64,000 nucleotides of DNA from Lepidostoma basale (GCA_022606425.2 JAHDVF020001034.1:186001-250000), one strand, 5' to 3'. Shown: positions 21,156 to 30,800, numbered from the stretch's first letter. The notes: generated by a model not told the origin, from the sequence alone. A program made the numbers and translations.

Positions 21156-21224
21156 GCGACACTCACAGCGAATAAAAAGAAATTGTGATATTATAACATT
21201 GTTTTAAATTTTAACAGTAGAAAT

Positions 21225-21514
21225 CTTCTTCTTCTTCTTCTTCCTCAGCCATCTCTCCACTGCTGGATATAGGTCTCCTCCATTTTCTTTCACTCCACTC
21301 TATCTTGGGCTTTTCTTTGCCACATTTTACCCGCGACAGGGATAATGTCGTCGGCCCATCTTTTTTGGGGTCGGCCCACTCCTCTTTTTCTATCCCATGG
21401 TCTGCATTTGAGGACTCTGGGTGCCCATCGCTATGTTCCCTACTGGCGACATGACCTGCCAACTGCCATTTCTGCTTAGCGACAAGGTCCATTATGTCTA
21501 TGACTTTTGTTCGG
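21225..21514 (-). mobile_element. RTE-F LINE insertion with 15-bp TSD
   Basis: TTTAACAGTAGAAAT at 21210-21224 and 21515-21529 flanks it. The minus strand carries TKVIDIMDLVAKQKWQLAGH, VASR, then in shifted frames a W-A-P-R-VLKCRPWD-like run, K-R-GVGRPQK, and a W-K-K-M-E-E-T end, with a CTTCTTCTTCTTCTTCTTC complement of a (GAA)n tail. It is 290 bases, 5'-truncated, with several frameshifts. Confidence 0.9.
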
Positions 21515-21544
21515 TTTAACAGTAGAAATATTTCATCTAAATCA

Positions 21545-21750
21545 AAGGTGGCAGTACATAATGGAGTTCTAGTACCAACCCTTATGTATGGAAGTGAGGC
21601 TTGGAGATGGCAAAAAGGATGAAAGTAGGATGAATCCCGTAGAAATAAGATCACTGAGAAGAATGTGCGCGAAAACGATATATGATTGAATACCGAACGA
21701 CGAAATAAGGAAGAAATGTAAGTCAGATGATTGCATCATAAGTAATGTAA
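21545..21750 (+). mobile_element. RTE-A LINE fragment
   Basis: GGTGGCAGTACATAATGGAG (AVHNGVLVPTLMYGSEAWRW), IRSLRRMCAKTIYD-like and IPNDEIRKKCKSDDCIISN-like runs, ending at 21750 without a 3' end. Confidence 0.78.
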
Positions 21751-21879
21751 ACAAAAATATGTTTTTTTCTCAGAAATATAAAATATGCCGAATCGCAAGG
21801 CTTACTACATAATATATAGCTATATAGATATAATTTCGTTGCATATCAGTTATTTTCTTGTGGGTGGAACACATATCCG

Positions 21880-21985
21880 TATTTCTCTTTTTCTTCTTTT
21901 TATACACTTTGTTTATTTAATTTGTATAACACTTAATGTAAGTGTTATACAAACAAAGTGTATAAAAAAAAAGGAAAAGAGAAAT
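21880..21985. repeat. Short inverted repeat
   Basis: TATTTCTCTTTTTCTTCTTT, TTATACACTTTGTTT and GTATAACACTTA meet the near-perfect complement TAAGTGTTATACAAACAAAG, TGTATAAAAAAAAAGGAAAA. The arms are about 50 bases. Foldback or MITE remnant of unknown family. Confidence 0.8.
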
Positions 21986-22139
21986 ATATCAATTACAACA
22001 CAAAGTATGTCGAATAAAGAAGACATATCGTATTATTATCTAACTAAAAGCTCACCTGAACGCTTATGATTTAAAAAAAAATAGTTGCAGTAACTTTTCG
22101 GTGTGTATAGTGCTATAATGTTATATTCCTTTACTTGTA

Positions 22140-22640
22140 TTTGTACAATTTGAATAATTTCTTCAATATTATTTTAAAGTTCTTGCTGGTTAAGTGCCTA
22201 ATTACAGCTAATTTAAAAAACGGTGGATACGTGTAACATAAATTAAATAAACACAAAAGTCCGGATCGTCCATGTCAACATGTGCAACATCGAAAAAAAA
22301 CATTATGTGTTTATTACATTATGTGCTAAATTAAAAAAATACGGTGGATTCGTGGAAAATTAATTAAATAGACAATATGTGCACCATCTAAAAAGAACAT
22401 TTTGTGTTAAATTATTATTATTTTGTTATTTTATTTTATATTATTTCTTTTAGATTTATTTTGTGGGTGTTACACGATCGAAGTGTGCGCGGGAGATGCC
22501 TATTGGTGGCGATGAGGTTCGCAACCCATCACACCGCGTCTCCCGCGGGGCGAAAAGAGAAGGATGGAGTGCCGCATCAGTAAAAGTGTGACAGTCCATT
22601 TTTTCTGCCTACCCTTTCGGGAAGACGGCGTTAGTTAGTT
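22140..22640 (+). mobile_element. Composite SINE-like element, subfamily with internal duplication
   Basis: It contains ACGGTGGATACGTGTAACAT-AAATTAAATAAACACAAAAG-TCCGGATCGTCC, then a second diverged copy of this block (ACGGTGGATTCGTGGAAAAT, AGACAATATGTGC). These are followed by the GGGAGATGCCTATTGGTGGC / GAGGTTCGCAACCC block, CAGTCCATTTTTTCTGCC, hairpin CCCTTTCGGGA and a TTAG tail. The duplication is shared with 26827-27543. Confidence 0.82.
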
Positions 22641-22704
22641 AGTTTTGTATTGTTATTGTTATCTTTTTCTTAATTTTTATACTATTACCTTAGTTAGTTT
22701 TATC

Positions 22705-23030
22705 TTGAATGATGGTGTTATGAACAAAATACTGAAAGGATCATTAAGATGGTTTAGACATATGGAAAGAATGAATGACGAAAGAATGGTAAAAAAATTA
22801 TATGTTTACCGTGTAAATGGAACCAGAAATAGAGAAAGACCGAGGAAAACGTGGCACGATCAATAAATCACATATTGAAAGTCGGCCATGTGAGGAGTCA
22901 GAGAAATCGCCGCGCGTGCAGGACACGATGTATGAATGTTGAGGAAGCAAGAGAAACATGTCAGGAAAGAAATGTGTGGCAGTCCATTCTTTCTGCCTAC
23001 CCCTTCGGGGAGACGGCGTGATGGTTAGTT
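22705..23030 (+). mobile_element. RTE-A LINE 3' half
   Basis: It encodes NDGVMNKILKGSLRWFRHME, RMNDERMVKKLYVYRVNGTR, NRERPRKTWHDQ, then frameshifts, and continues to NVEEARETCQERNVWQSILS, AYPFGETA and stop. The 3' hairpin is CCCCTTCGGGG, with a TTAGTTAG tail. The upstream part is absent. Confidence 0.85.
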
Positions 23031-23084
23031 AGTGTTTTTTTTAGTTTTAACTTGGTTTTAGTTTAGTTAAATCTCGTTTCGTAA

Positions 23085-23222
23085 GTCTATAATGTTAACT
23101 CTGTTCATTCATTTATATTTGTGGTTACATGTATTTGGCCTTATTATTTGAGTACTCCTTTGTGTATTTTTATATATATACTTATTCGCTGTTTGTTACC
23201 CTAAAATAAATAAATAAATAAA
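23085..23222 (+). mobile_element. Probable LINE 3' UTR with (AATA)n tail
   Basis: A non-coding stretch ends in TTCGCTGTTTGTTACCCTAA and AATAAATAAATAAATAAA. It resembles 8585-8641. The LINE clade cannot be named from this. Confidence 0.4.
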
Positions 23223-23740
23223 TTATGGAATAGGTCGAAATCGGCACTTTTAGTCCCGCCCTACCCTACTTTAGGGCTTAATAACTCACTCCCTTGATAA
23301 TCGCTTATTCTTATCCTGAACCCTTTTTAGTTCATATTTCTAACAATCACACACAATTTCAAATTCTGTTCAGCCGGTGCACCAGTAAAGAATAAAAATG
23401 TTTAAATTATCTCGTTTGATCGATGCATTTTCTGTGTCTTTCCCGCCACTTTCTTGTCCTCAGCATGCAGAAGATGTTGACTAATTATGTATTTTTAAAG
23501 CAGCATTTACAAACAAAATGGTTCGTCATTGTGCATGCATTGTTTTTTTAATGGCCCGGCCACATTGTTTCGTGTTGCATACGGACGAATGCTGCATTTG
23601 TTATTAGGCACGTGCGGATAACATGCACACATGTATACACATCGTTCAAGTACACATATACATGTATAAGCTCTTGAACTGAGAAGTGCAGGGCTCACTG
23701 TGACACATTTTTCAAACTGATTCGGGACTCTATTGAGAGC
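23223..23740. other. Unassigned spacer
   Basis: No repeat match. The 81-codon minus frame (23507-23752) is cysteine-rich but has no recognisable motif. Confidence 0.35.
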
Positions 23741-23862
23741 TCTAACTAACAAACTAACTAACCATCACGCCGTTTCTCCAGATGTAAAGCAGAGAGGATG
23801 CATCGCCACACAGCTTTATTCTGACATACATCTCAAGATTTCGCAACACTCATACATTCTTC
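23741..23862 (-). mobile_element. RTE-A 3' end
   Basis: The complement of a TTAG tail (CTAACTAACAAACTAACTAA), CATCACGCCGTTTCTCC, a decayed hairpin, then GAGAGGATGCATCGCCACAC and TTCTGACATACATCTC. It adjoins the RTE-C-like tail at 23864. Confidence 0.75.
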
Positions 23863-23863
23863 T

Positions 23864-24165
23864 TCTTCTAATAGATCTGACGATCTGTAACACAGAAATC
23901 ATGTCTCGTCGGATGATGAGATCCAGCTGCCCTTCCATCTCTTAGGCGGTCTTCCAGGTGGGCGGTGTCCGGAGGGGATTTCATAAGCGGCTGTATATGC
24001 AAGTCTGTCACCATCCATTCGGGCTACATGGTCCCTCTAGTATCTTCTTCTGGATCTACTCCACCAAACGATATCTTCTATTTCGCAAGTTTTTCTTATG
24101 TCTACGTTGCGGACACGATCTCGGAGAGTTTTTCCAGTAATTGATCTTAGAACCTACATATCCTA
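23864..24165 (-). mobile_element. RTE-C-like LINE fragment
   Basis: Minus-strand translation in shifting frames gives GSKINYWKN-like, RDRVRNVDIRKTCEIEDIVW-like, RSRRRYWRDHVARMDGDRLA-like, HRPPGRPPKRWKG-like. The low-coordinate end is TTCTTCTTCT, a (GAA)n complement. Multiple frameshifts; 5'-truncated. Confidence 0.7.
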
Positions 24166-24239
24166 TAGAATTTCACAGTTTTAACGCCTGTTTATCTAAA
24201 ATTAAAGTATTATAATTGAATATCTCGTATATTAACTGC

Positions 24240-24450
24240 ACTTAGTATTTTTACAACACTTTATTACACTTTTCACAGATATGTTTCGGTTATGATATAA
24301 CCTTTTTCAATGTACAAAATTTTGTAAAAACATGTCTATGAAAGGAATAATAATGTGTTGTAAAAATAACAAGCGCAGTTATATTTTTTCAAATATTAAT
24401 CCACAACACAAAGTGAAGGCGAATAAAGAATGAATTTTATATTTCAAGTT
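24240..24450. repeat. Hammerhead-like family V unit, inverted
   Basis: TTTTTACAACACTTTATTAC and GTGTTGTAAAAATAAC are inverted. On the minus strand GGTTATATCATAACC-GAAACATATCTGTGAAAAG keeps stem II and the GAAAC box with an altered helix III (ACATAT). It ends CACAACACAAAGTGAAGGCG, the family V end. Confidence 0.65.
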
Positions 24451-25002
24451 CGACTGATATGATGATACAGCCAATGCCAATGCACGAGAGTCTTACCATT
24501 TTTTGTATGCAGTATAATTAAGTATAATTATTAACCTTATGATTCTTTGTTCTCAAGTATTAACATTGACATTCCGTCAGCTCAAAGGTACCTACGGAAA
24601 GATATAATAAAGTGTGCGGCTGCGAGATACCCGCCTCCTTAATATCGACACCGGTATAACGTTGTTACCGTTTTGAAGGGCATTTGCATAAAAGCGATTA
24701 AATCTTTAGGTTTATGGCTAAGTTAATAATAATTGCTACAAATTCATTCAACGATGGAAAAAAATACATGTTTCGTTTGGCTTCCTAATTAGTATTTATT
24801 ACTACGAGAATACGAAATAATGTTATATGAAGGAGGGAAATTTTATTTATGTTAGCCTGTTTTTAAATAAATTCCATTTTAATAACATAATTGTATCATA
24901 TATTATAATCCGCTGTGTTTAAACGTGAATTTGGTTGTGGAATTTTTGGTGCAGGTTTGAATTTGGAACGAAACGTAAATTTAATAATTTATGATTGCAG
25001 TG
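24451..25002. other. Unassigned AT-rich spacer
   Basis: Nothing recognised. Confidence 0.4.
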
Positions 25003-25258
25003 TGGATGAAAGTGCTATGAACAAAATAATTAAAGGACCATTAAGATGGTATGAACACGTGGTAAAGAAAGGAGGAAGACCGAGGAAAACTTTGCACAAT
25101 CGAATAAATCAAATAATGATTGTCGGCCGCGTGAGGAGTCGGAGGAATCGACGTGCGTGCATGACATGATGTATGAATGTCAAGGAAACGAGAGAAGTAT
25201 GTCACGAAAGAACAGCGTGGCGATCCATTCTTTCTACCTACCGTGGGGACGGAGTGTC
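25003..25258 (+). mobile_element. RTE-A LINE 3' fragment with internal deletion
   Basis: It encodes DESAMNKIIKGPLRWYEHVV, then jumps to KKGGRPRKTLHNRINQIMIV and GRVRSRRNRRACMT, then NVKETREVCHERTAWRS-like. The MERMxEERMVKKxYxNDVNG segment (about 60 bases) is deleted. The end is at CGGAGTGTCATGTCATG without a TTAG tail. Confidence 0.8.
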
Positions 25259-25289
25259 ATGTCATGTCGGCGTGTTGATGCATGTACTG

Positions 25290-25745
25290 ATTGTTTGAAT
25301 TTAACAACAGACTACAGATACGTCCCTACCACTGCCATTGTAGTAAGTCGACTGCTTAGATTTGACAACAGTACAATAATAACACTTTTCTACCGGTACC
25401 ATTGTAGTTTGCTGATTTTTTAAAATTAGCAACAGTACACTACTAACACTTTTGTACCACTACCATTGTAGTAAGCCGACTGCTTGGATTTAACAACGGG
25501 ACAGAACTGACACTTTTCTAGCACTGCCATTGTAAGGTGCCGATTGCTTGGATTTAACAGCAGTTCACTACTGACACTATTCTACCAGGGCCATTGTAGT
25601 GTGCTGAGAACCTACCTACACTACTGAAACTTTTGTATCACTGCCATTATAGTAAGCCGAGTGCTTGGATTAAACAACAGTACACTACTAACACTTTTGT
25701 ACCACTGCCATTGTAGTATGCCGACTGCTTAGATTTAACATTATC
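25290..25745. repeat. Minisatellite, 64-bp period
   Basis: The unit contains ACTGCTTGGATTTAACAACA, GTACACTACTAACAC, TTTTGTACCACTGCCATTG and TAGTAAGCCG. Unit starts near 25351, 25479, 25543, 25660 and 25724 are spaced by 64 or multiples, with one shortened unit (53 bases). About seven diverged copies. Confidence 0.9.
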
Positions 25746-25859
25746 TTTTGACTCCGTCTGGTATTATTATATCTTGCTATGTTCCAAAGTGATTTGAATT
25801 GATGCCATAAAGCGATTGGTCGTGTCACGCCGGCTGATCTGGATCAATTAGCACTCCAG

Positions 25860-26060
25860 GATTAACAATGGCGCTATAGATTTTCGCGTGCCGGCCAGCA
25901 CGAGCCAGTGGCACGCTGCGGTGACGTCACCGCTGGTGACAGGGCTGGCGGCGATTGGGTGACGCATGTTATCCAGTTTCGGCGCTCTGTAGCCAGTTGC
26001 GGCCGGCCTTTGACCCGCGGGTCCTTGGTTCAACTCTGGCAGATAGCGACAGTGACGTAG
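25860..26060 (+). mobile_element. GC-rich tRNA-like SINE candidate
   Basis: TGTAGCCAGTTGCGG (25988-26002) resembles a pol III A box and GGTTCAACTCTGG (26026-26038) a B box, about 36 bases apart. The stretch is much richer in GC than its surroundings and also holds GGTGACGTCACCGCTGGTGA. A single copy was seen, so tRNA-related origin is only an inference. Confidence 0.35.
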
Positions 26061-26451
26061 GAGTACACTATGTGTTAATCGGCGTGCCCACGAAAAGCAA
26101 AGAGTATTATTCCTTGTTCTAATTAATAATAACAGTATTTTCTCGGTTTTCTCACTCTTCATGTCACTGACGTTGTTTTAATTGTGATCAGTTAATTGTA
26201 ACACGTATTGACGGAAACAACGGATCGAAACATTTCATAGAAATTATATAAATATACTAATTTATTTAGTTTTTAATTAATTAATTAATTTATTTATTTA
26301 TTTATTTATACAAGATACACAAATGAGACATTACAAACGATAAAACATTTAGGCGACTCATTTGGACACAAAACGGTGTTACAAAAATAAGATAAAACAA
26401 CATGAGATCAAAAAATCGTACATTACAGAAGGAATCCAAATATGTCGACGT

Positions 26452-26510
26452 CAGTGAGGCAGTACTCTTTCCAGAATTTGCAATATTTTTTTTATGAATA
26501 CTGCCTCACT
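26452..26510. repeat. Short inverted repeat
   Basis: AGTGAGGCAGTA and TACTGCCTCACT flank a spacer of about 35 bases. Simple-sequence TTAA/TTTA repeats lie upstream at 26270-26310. Confidence 0.7.
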
Positions 26511-26544
26511 GACACTGAAAATGTCCAAATCCGTGAAATTACAA

Positions 26545-26670
26545 CCGACATGAACTGCGTCTCATATGTTGAGTTGAAGAGGGCTGCAGAAAACCGAGCG
26601 CAGTGGAAGACGAGACTGAAGACTTTGGTATAAAATAATCCCTTAGATTGAAATGCGAAGAAAGAAGATA
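26545..26670 (+). mobile_element. RTE-D LINE 3' end
   Basis: It encodes DMNCVSYVELKRAAENRAQW, KTRLKTLV, stop; then CCTTAGATTGAAATGCGAAG and an AAGAAAGAAGA tail. It is immediately followed (26683-26725) by a segment ATTAAAGTATCACAGTGTTT like the distal end of family III repeats. Confidence 0.78.
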
Positions 26671-26826
26671 GTGCTCCAAATTAAAGTATCACAGTGTTTC
26701 TGTCAAAATAATGGATTATATAAGGATTTTTTTTAGTAATCATCACTGAATTAAACATTTAAATAGCATGTTTAAAGATGTTTTGGACTGCAGACATTCT
26801 TCCTCATAATACATTTTTTAGAATAA

Positions 26827-27543
26827 TGAATAATTTGGAGATATTTCGCGTATAAGTGAATTGTTTTGGTCAATTTAACTGTTGCCGCACTTTATAATAG
26901 TTAATTGTGACACGTAATACGTTTGTGCTGTTTTGCTGTTAAATTTATATTAGTTTTAAAGTTTTTATAAAGAATTTTGACAGGTGTAAAAATAAATTTT
27001 TCGTTTGTTCCAATGACAATTTGAATAATTTCTTCAATATTATTTCAAAGTTCTTGCTGGTTAAGTGCCTACTTACAGCTATTTTAAAAAACGGTGGATA
27101 CGTGTAACATAAATTTAATAAACACAAAAGTCCGGATCGTCCATGTCAACATGTGCAACATCGAAAAAAAACATTATGTGTTATTACATACATTATGTGC
27201 TAAATTAAAAAAACGGTGGATTCGTGGAACATAAATTAAATAGACAATATGTGCATCATCTAAAAAGAACATTTTGTGTTAAATTATTTTTATTTTGTTA
27301 TTTTATTTTATATCATTGTATTTTATATTATTTGTTTTAGATTTATTTTGTGGGTGTTGCACGATCGCAGTGTGCGCGGGAGATGCCTATTGGTGGCGAT
27401 GAGGTTCGCAACCCATCACACTGCGTCTCCCGCGGAGCGAAAAGAGAAGGATGGAGTGCCGAATCAGTAAAAGTGTGACAGTCCATTCTTTCTGCCTACC
27501 CTTTCAGGGAGATGGCGTGATGGTTAGTTAGTTAGTTAGTTAG
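26827..27543 (+). mobile_element. Composite SINE-like element, longest copy
   Basis: Probable 9-bp duplication TTAGAATAA (26818-26826, 27544-27552). Order: TTTGGAGATATTTCGCGTAT, TGTTGCCGCAC, GACACGTAATACG, TTTTTCGTTTGTTCCAATG, the duplicated ACGGTGGAT block, GGGAGATGCCTATTGGTGGC with GAGGTTCGCAACCC, GAAAAGAGAAGGATGGAGTG, CAGTCCATTCTTTCTGCC, hairpin CCCTTTCAGGGA, then GGCGTGATGG and six TTAG repeats. Only the last about 90 bases match RTE-A. No ORF. Confidence 0.82.
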
Positions 27544-27832
27544 TTAGAATAAAATGATACAAAATCGTGATTGATGTACTAAAATAGAGAGGGTAGAGTT
27601 TAATCTTGAGGTGGGGGTAAATGCTATTTATTTAGGATTGCATTGAAATGGGAACATATCGATAATTGGATATAAAATTTTGTTTAATTGGTTGTATATA
27701 ATAAAGAAAACACAAACATAAGTGGATTTTAACTAAATATACATTTTAAAAAGATTTTTTATTTTTATAATTTCATTGTACGTAATATTTGCTTTATATT
27801 TCAGGTAATTTATTGATTATATTTTAAAAATA

Positions 27833-28034
27833 ACTAACTAACCATCACGCCGTATTCAGGAGGGGTAGGCAGACAGTAAAGACCGCCATACAGCTCTGTC
27901 CTGACATATCTCTGTAGTTTCCTCTACATTCATACATCGTAAAATGCACGCAGTCAATTTTTCCGACATCAAATGTGGTCGCCTTTTAGTATTTGATTAA
28001 TTTGGTCATGCCATGCTCTCCATGCATGTCATGC
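27833..28034 (-). mobile_element. RTE-A 3' end insertion
   Basis: Complement of TTAG tail, CATCACGCCG, AGGAGGGGTAGGCAGACAG, then the NVEETTEICQDRAVW and RPFSI-like region of RTE-A. TTAAAAATA occurs at 27824-27832 and 28035-28043 as a probable AT-rich TSD. Confidence 0.8.
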
Positions 28035-28179
28035 TTAAAAATATTATAAAAGTGTGAATTTTTCAAGGGAGAAAAATGAGAAAAAGACGGGAATATTGAA
28101 ATCCATATATAAAAGTAACCTTTACTTCTGCGATAATAGAAAACTTAAAATAATAAACAAATATGTAAATAGTTCGGTG

Positions 28180-28800
28180 TTTTGGCTGATTACATGCAAT
28201 TGTTTTTTTTAAATAAATTTTAATATATATTTAAAATCATATTTTTTACTTTTCTCTTTTTGAGTATCGCGACAGCAGTTTCGCCAACCGATGTTGACAT
28301 TATCAGATGTTACAAATTACAAGTTGTTTATAAAACTTGATAATGCAAACTGTCACACCACTTAAAAAGTGAATAATAAAAATTGTGATACCGTAAGAGT
28401 GTTACAAATTTAAGCAGTTAACTAACTAACTAACTAACCATCACGCCGTCTCCCCGAAAGGGTAGGCAGAAAGAATGGACTGCCACACTTTAATCGATGC
28501 GGCACCCCATCCTTCTATTTTCGCCATCGCGAGAGACGCGGTGTGATGGGTTGCAAACCTCATCGACACCGAAAGGCATCTCCCGCGCACACTTCGATCG
28601 TTCAACGTCTACATAATAAATCTAAAACAAATTATCTGAAATACAATGATATAAAATAAAATAACAAAGAAAAATAATTTAACACATATTGTTATTTTAG
28701 ATGGTGCACTTGTCATCAGCTGGACGATCCGGACATTTGTGTTTATTTAATTTTTATTCCACGTTATCCACAGGTTAAGCAGTTAATAAATATATAAATA
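28180..28800. repeat. Hammerhead-like family III unit, interrupted
   Basis: TATCGCGACAGCAGTTTCGC, CAACCGATGTTGACATTATC on the left is a decayed minus-strand core (CTGATAA, stem, GAAACTGCTGTC). The right arm has lost the core. The distal end GTTACAAATTTAAGCAGTTA is split by the composite element at 28422-28774 and resumes with ATAAATATATAAATATGG. Confidence 0.75.
28422..28774 (-). mobile_element. Composite SINE-like element, short form, 12-bp TSD
   Basis: TTAAGCAGTTAA at 28410-28421 and 28775-28786. It begins at the TTAG-complement tail, then CATCACGCCGTCTCCCCGAA, GGGTAGGCAGAAAGAATGG, CGGTGTGATGGGTTGCAAAC, and ends at CTGTGGATAACGTGGAATAA on the minus strand. It lacks the internal duplication and the long 5' part. 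It is inserted into a family III unit. Confidence 0.9.
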
Positions 28801-29338
28801 TGGAATATTCACCCCTCGTCCCTGGTGGGTCGTGAGACCGTGCCGACATTTGTACCGCTACTGAATTTTTACCAAATAGAGCGAAAACTGATTAAGTAAG
28901 AGTACAGTATTTAATGGAATGGTTGTAAGCACTAATTTACTACAATTTGAAATGATATCTCCTGTCTGCAAATTAACCGATACCAATTGAAATTCTTTGA
29001 AGCATTCACTGGGGATTTAATGCGTATCAAGAGTATGTTACATAAACACACGGTACATTAACATTGTACTATGAACACATTTAAATACGTCGTGGAATGT
29101 CTGTACGTGATCACGTGGTTTGGTATATATACTCGTATATTCCATCGATAACAATTCGTATATAAACAACAAAAGAAAATATAAATAAGGTTAATTTTAT
29201 TTATATATAATATAACATTTTCATATGAAGCACTCACTTTGTGGTAAGACATTTTCTAATTATAAAATAAGTAAAAAAATACATATTTAACCACGGTATG
29301 GTTTAATAACCATTATATAATATTTATAAATTACAATT
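28801..29338. other. Unassigned spacer
   Basis: Nothing recognised. GTCGTGAGACCGTGCCGAC near 28828 is GC-richer but unique here. Confidence 0.35.
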
Positions 29339-29460
29339 AATCGATGCCAACTAGTTTCGCTTGGACCCAAGCTTCATCAGGGCGGTATAACGACTCAGTT
29401 GTTAAAGTGGAGTGATAATGCCATTTCAAGGCGAAACATGTAATTGATGATATCGAGTAA
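29339..29460. repeat. Hammerhead-like units of families VI and I, adjacent
   Basis: A minus-strand family VI core (29346-29383) is followed on + by GTGATAATGCCATTTCAAGG, CGAAACATGTAATTG, a family I core with mutated stem II. The two may form one old inverted pair. Confidence 0.65.
29346..29383 (-). ncRNA. Hammerhead-ribozyme-like motif, best-preserved copy
   Basis: On the minus strand: GCC (helix I), CTGATGA, unpaired A, GCTTGG-GT-CCAAGC (six-base-pair helix II), GAA, palindrome ACTAGT (helix III), T, GGC (helix I partner). All conserved hammerhead positions fit except the extra A before helix II. The very short self-complementary helix III suggests function as a dimer, as reported for Penelope-like and retrozyme hammerheads. 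Confidence 0.65.
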
Positions 29461-29632
29461 GGCCAAGGGAGACATGGCGTGTTCCAATCAATAAACGACG
29501 AATGAAAGTATGCATTTCATGATGTGCGTATGTAGGAGAGGCGTGATAGTTATATCATGATAGAATAATATGGCGGTCCATCCTCTCTGTCTTACCCTCC
29601 GGAGAAACCCCGTAATGGTTTGTTAGTTAATT
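29461..29632 (+). mobile_element. RTE-A 3' end, decayed
   Basis: GGAGACATGGCGTGTTCCAA, CAATCAATAAACGACG, TGGCGGTCCATCCTCTCTGT, hairpin CCCTCCGGAG and TTTGTTAGTTAATTAG tail. Large internal deletions. Confidence 0.65.
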
Positions 29633-30509
29633 AGAAAAAATACGTTTTAATTCAACGTTTTCATTTTGTCTTTATTTTGTCAGGCAAAGTATGAAAATAA
29701 AAATATAACATTATTCTAAATACAATGGAAATTAAAAAATATAATAAATAATTATATAATATAATAAGTGGACTCCACAGCTCTCCACCAAGGCCACCCC
29801 TGTGGAGAGTTTGTTTCAAACAGTGTGGCACGGTCTTTAGTTATGACAAAGACCCAGCACGGCTCAGCACACAAACGGTTAAATATCGAAAGTGTCAATT
29901 TTGATTTGTTTTGGATGTGAAGAGAACAAAAGCAAGCGAAAAAATAGAATAATTTAAAAATGATGTTAGTTGATTTTACAATGGCAGAAGATATGCTAAA
30001 CAGAACCAATTACAGCAAATTTAAGCACTGTGATCAGTAGCTGCCTCGCACTACGCACACTGGCGTGTACCTTGTACGAGTACCACAGAACCAAGTCTCG
30101 TACAATGATGTCCATCCCACACGGCGCGGAGCTGGGCAGATGTGAAGTTTTTTGTTTGCCCGGCTGTGGGTGTTTTGATTGGCTCACTTCGGCGGGAGAC
30201 ACGGCGGTTAATGGATGGAAGAATTCAAGAACGTTTTGGTAATTAAGATGTTGAATTTGTCAGCATGAAATGTGTGCAACTACACGCAAGCTGCGTGTGT
30301 ATGTATTAAATATCACCTAAAGTGTGGTAATTCAACTCTTAACCTCCGGAATACGATCGTAAATCGGCTATTTGATCACAAAATCGTATAACATTTTTAC
30401 ATATTTTCGTAGCATCCTCGCAAAAAAACTCAACCCAAATTCTGAAATTAAACTAATAATAAATTTTATAATAGGCCATAAAATCGTGTACCATATTTTG
30501 CTTTGTTTT
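29633..30509. other. Unassigned stretch, GC-richer core
   Basis: The 30040-30215 segment (GCGTGTACCTTGTACGAG, CACACGGCGCGGAGCTGGGC) has higher GC and overlapping 68-70-codon frames on both strands. No domain is recognised, and splice boundaries cannot be judged. Confidence 0.35.
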
Positions 30510-30800
30510 GTTAGATTGGGACATAGAAATCGATTGAAATTAAACAGGATTAAATGTGGCCTAGATACCCTTTTTGCCTTTTGTAACCATGAAGAATAAT
30601 ATTTAGATGATTTATTGCTTTTTTAGTTTTTTAGATTAAATGTGGCCTGGTCATCCCCTTGCGATTGTTATATATTAAATGTAAGTCCCGGATGTATGGG
30701 GAAGAGGCCTAGGAAGTGCATGAGCGAGGCTGACGAAAGGGCGCCGCTGCGCCCTATAACAGCCTCGGGCATGTAGTGAGAAACCCCTTCTCTGATCTTT
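30510..30800 (+). repeat. Interspersed structured repeat (copy 1)
   Basis: Contains GGATTAAATGTGGCCTAG twice in variant form (30547, 30634), then AGGCCTAGGAAGTGCATGAG and the fold GAGGCTG-ACGAAA-GGGCGC-CGCT-GCGCCC-TATAA-CAGCCTC, ending ATGTAGTGAGAAACCCCTTC. Both stems are perfect in this copy. Related copies at 52465-52915 and 61640-61740. No ORF; class unknown. Confidence 0.75.

Larger units (their letters stand above)
20940..21209. repeat. Inverted pair of hammerhead-like family III
   Basis: Long arms (AAACACTGTTATAATATCAC with AATTTCTTTTT to the complement at 21176-21207) enclose two face-to-face hammerhead-like cores 36 bases apart. The outer end contains TAGTCCATTGTTTTATACTG; a matching segment (AACAATGGAC) occurs near 36047 and 51997. 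The right arm is followed by TTTTAACAGTAGAAAT, where RTE-F has inserted. Confidence 0.88.

Noticed and set aside
22705..23054. 13-base duplication TAGTTTTATCTTG / TAGTTTTAACTTG around an RTE-A copy
   Set aside because: One mismatch in an AT-rich stretch that also resembles the TTAG tail; not strong enough to call.
25290..25745. CRISPR-like array
   Set aside because: The whole unit repeats with divergence; there is no repeat-spacer alternation, and the context is eukaryotic.
26442..26633. 63-codon + frame as a gene
   Set aside because: It runs through a small inverted repeat into an RTE-D end; only the distal part is coding, and it is TE-derived.
30728..30775. Hammerhead ribozyme in the structured repeat (CTGACGA box)
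   Set aside because: CTGACGA fits the first hammerhead box, but no GAA follows the stem (TATAA instead), and this is so in all three copies.
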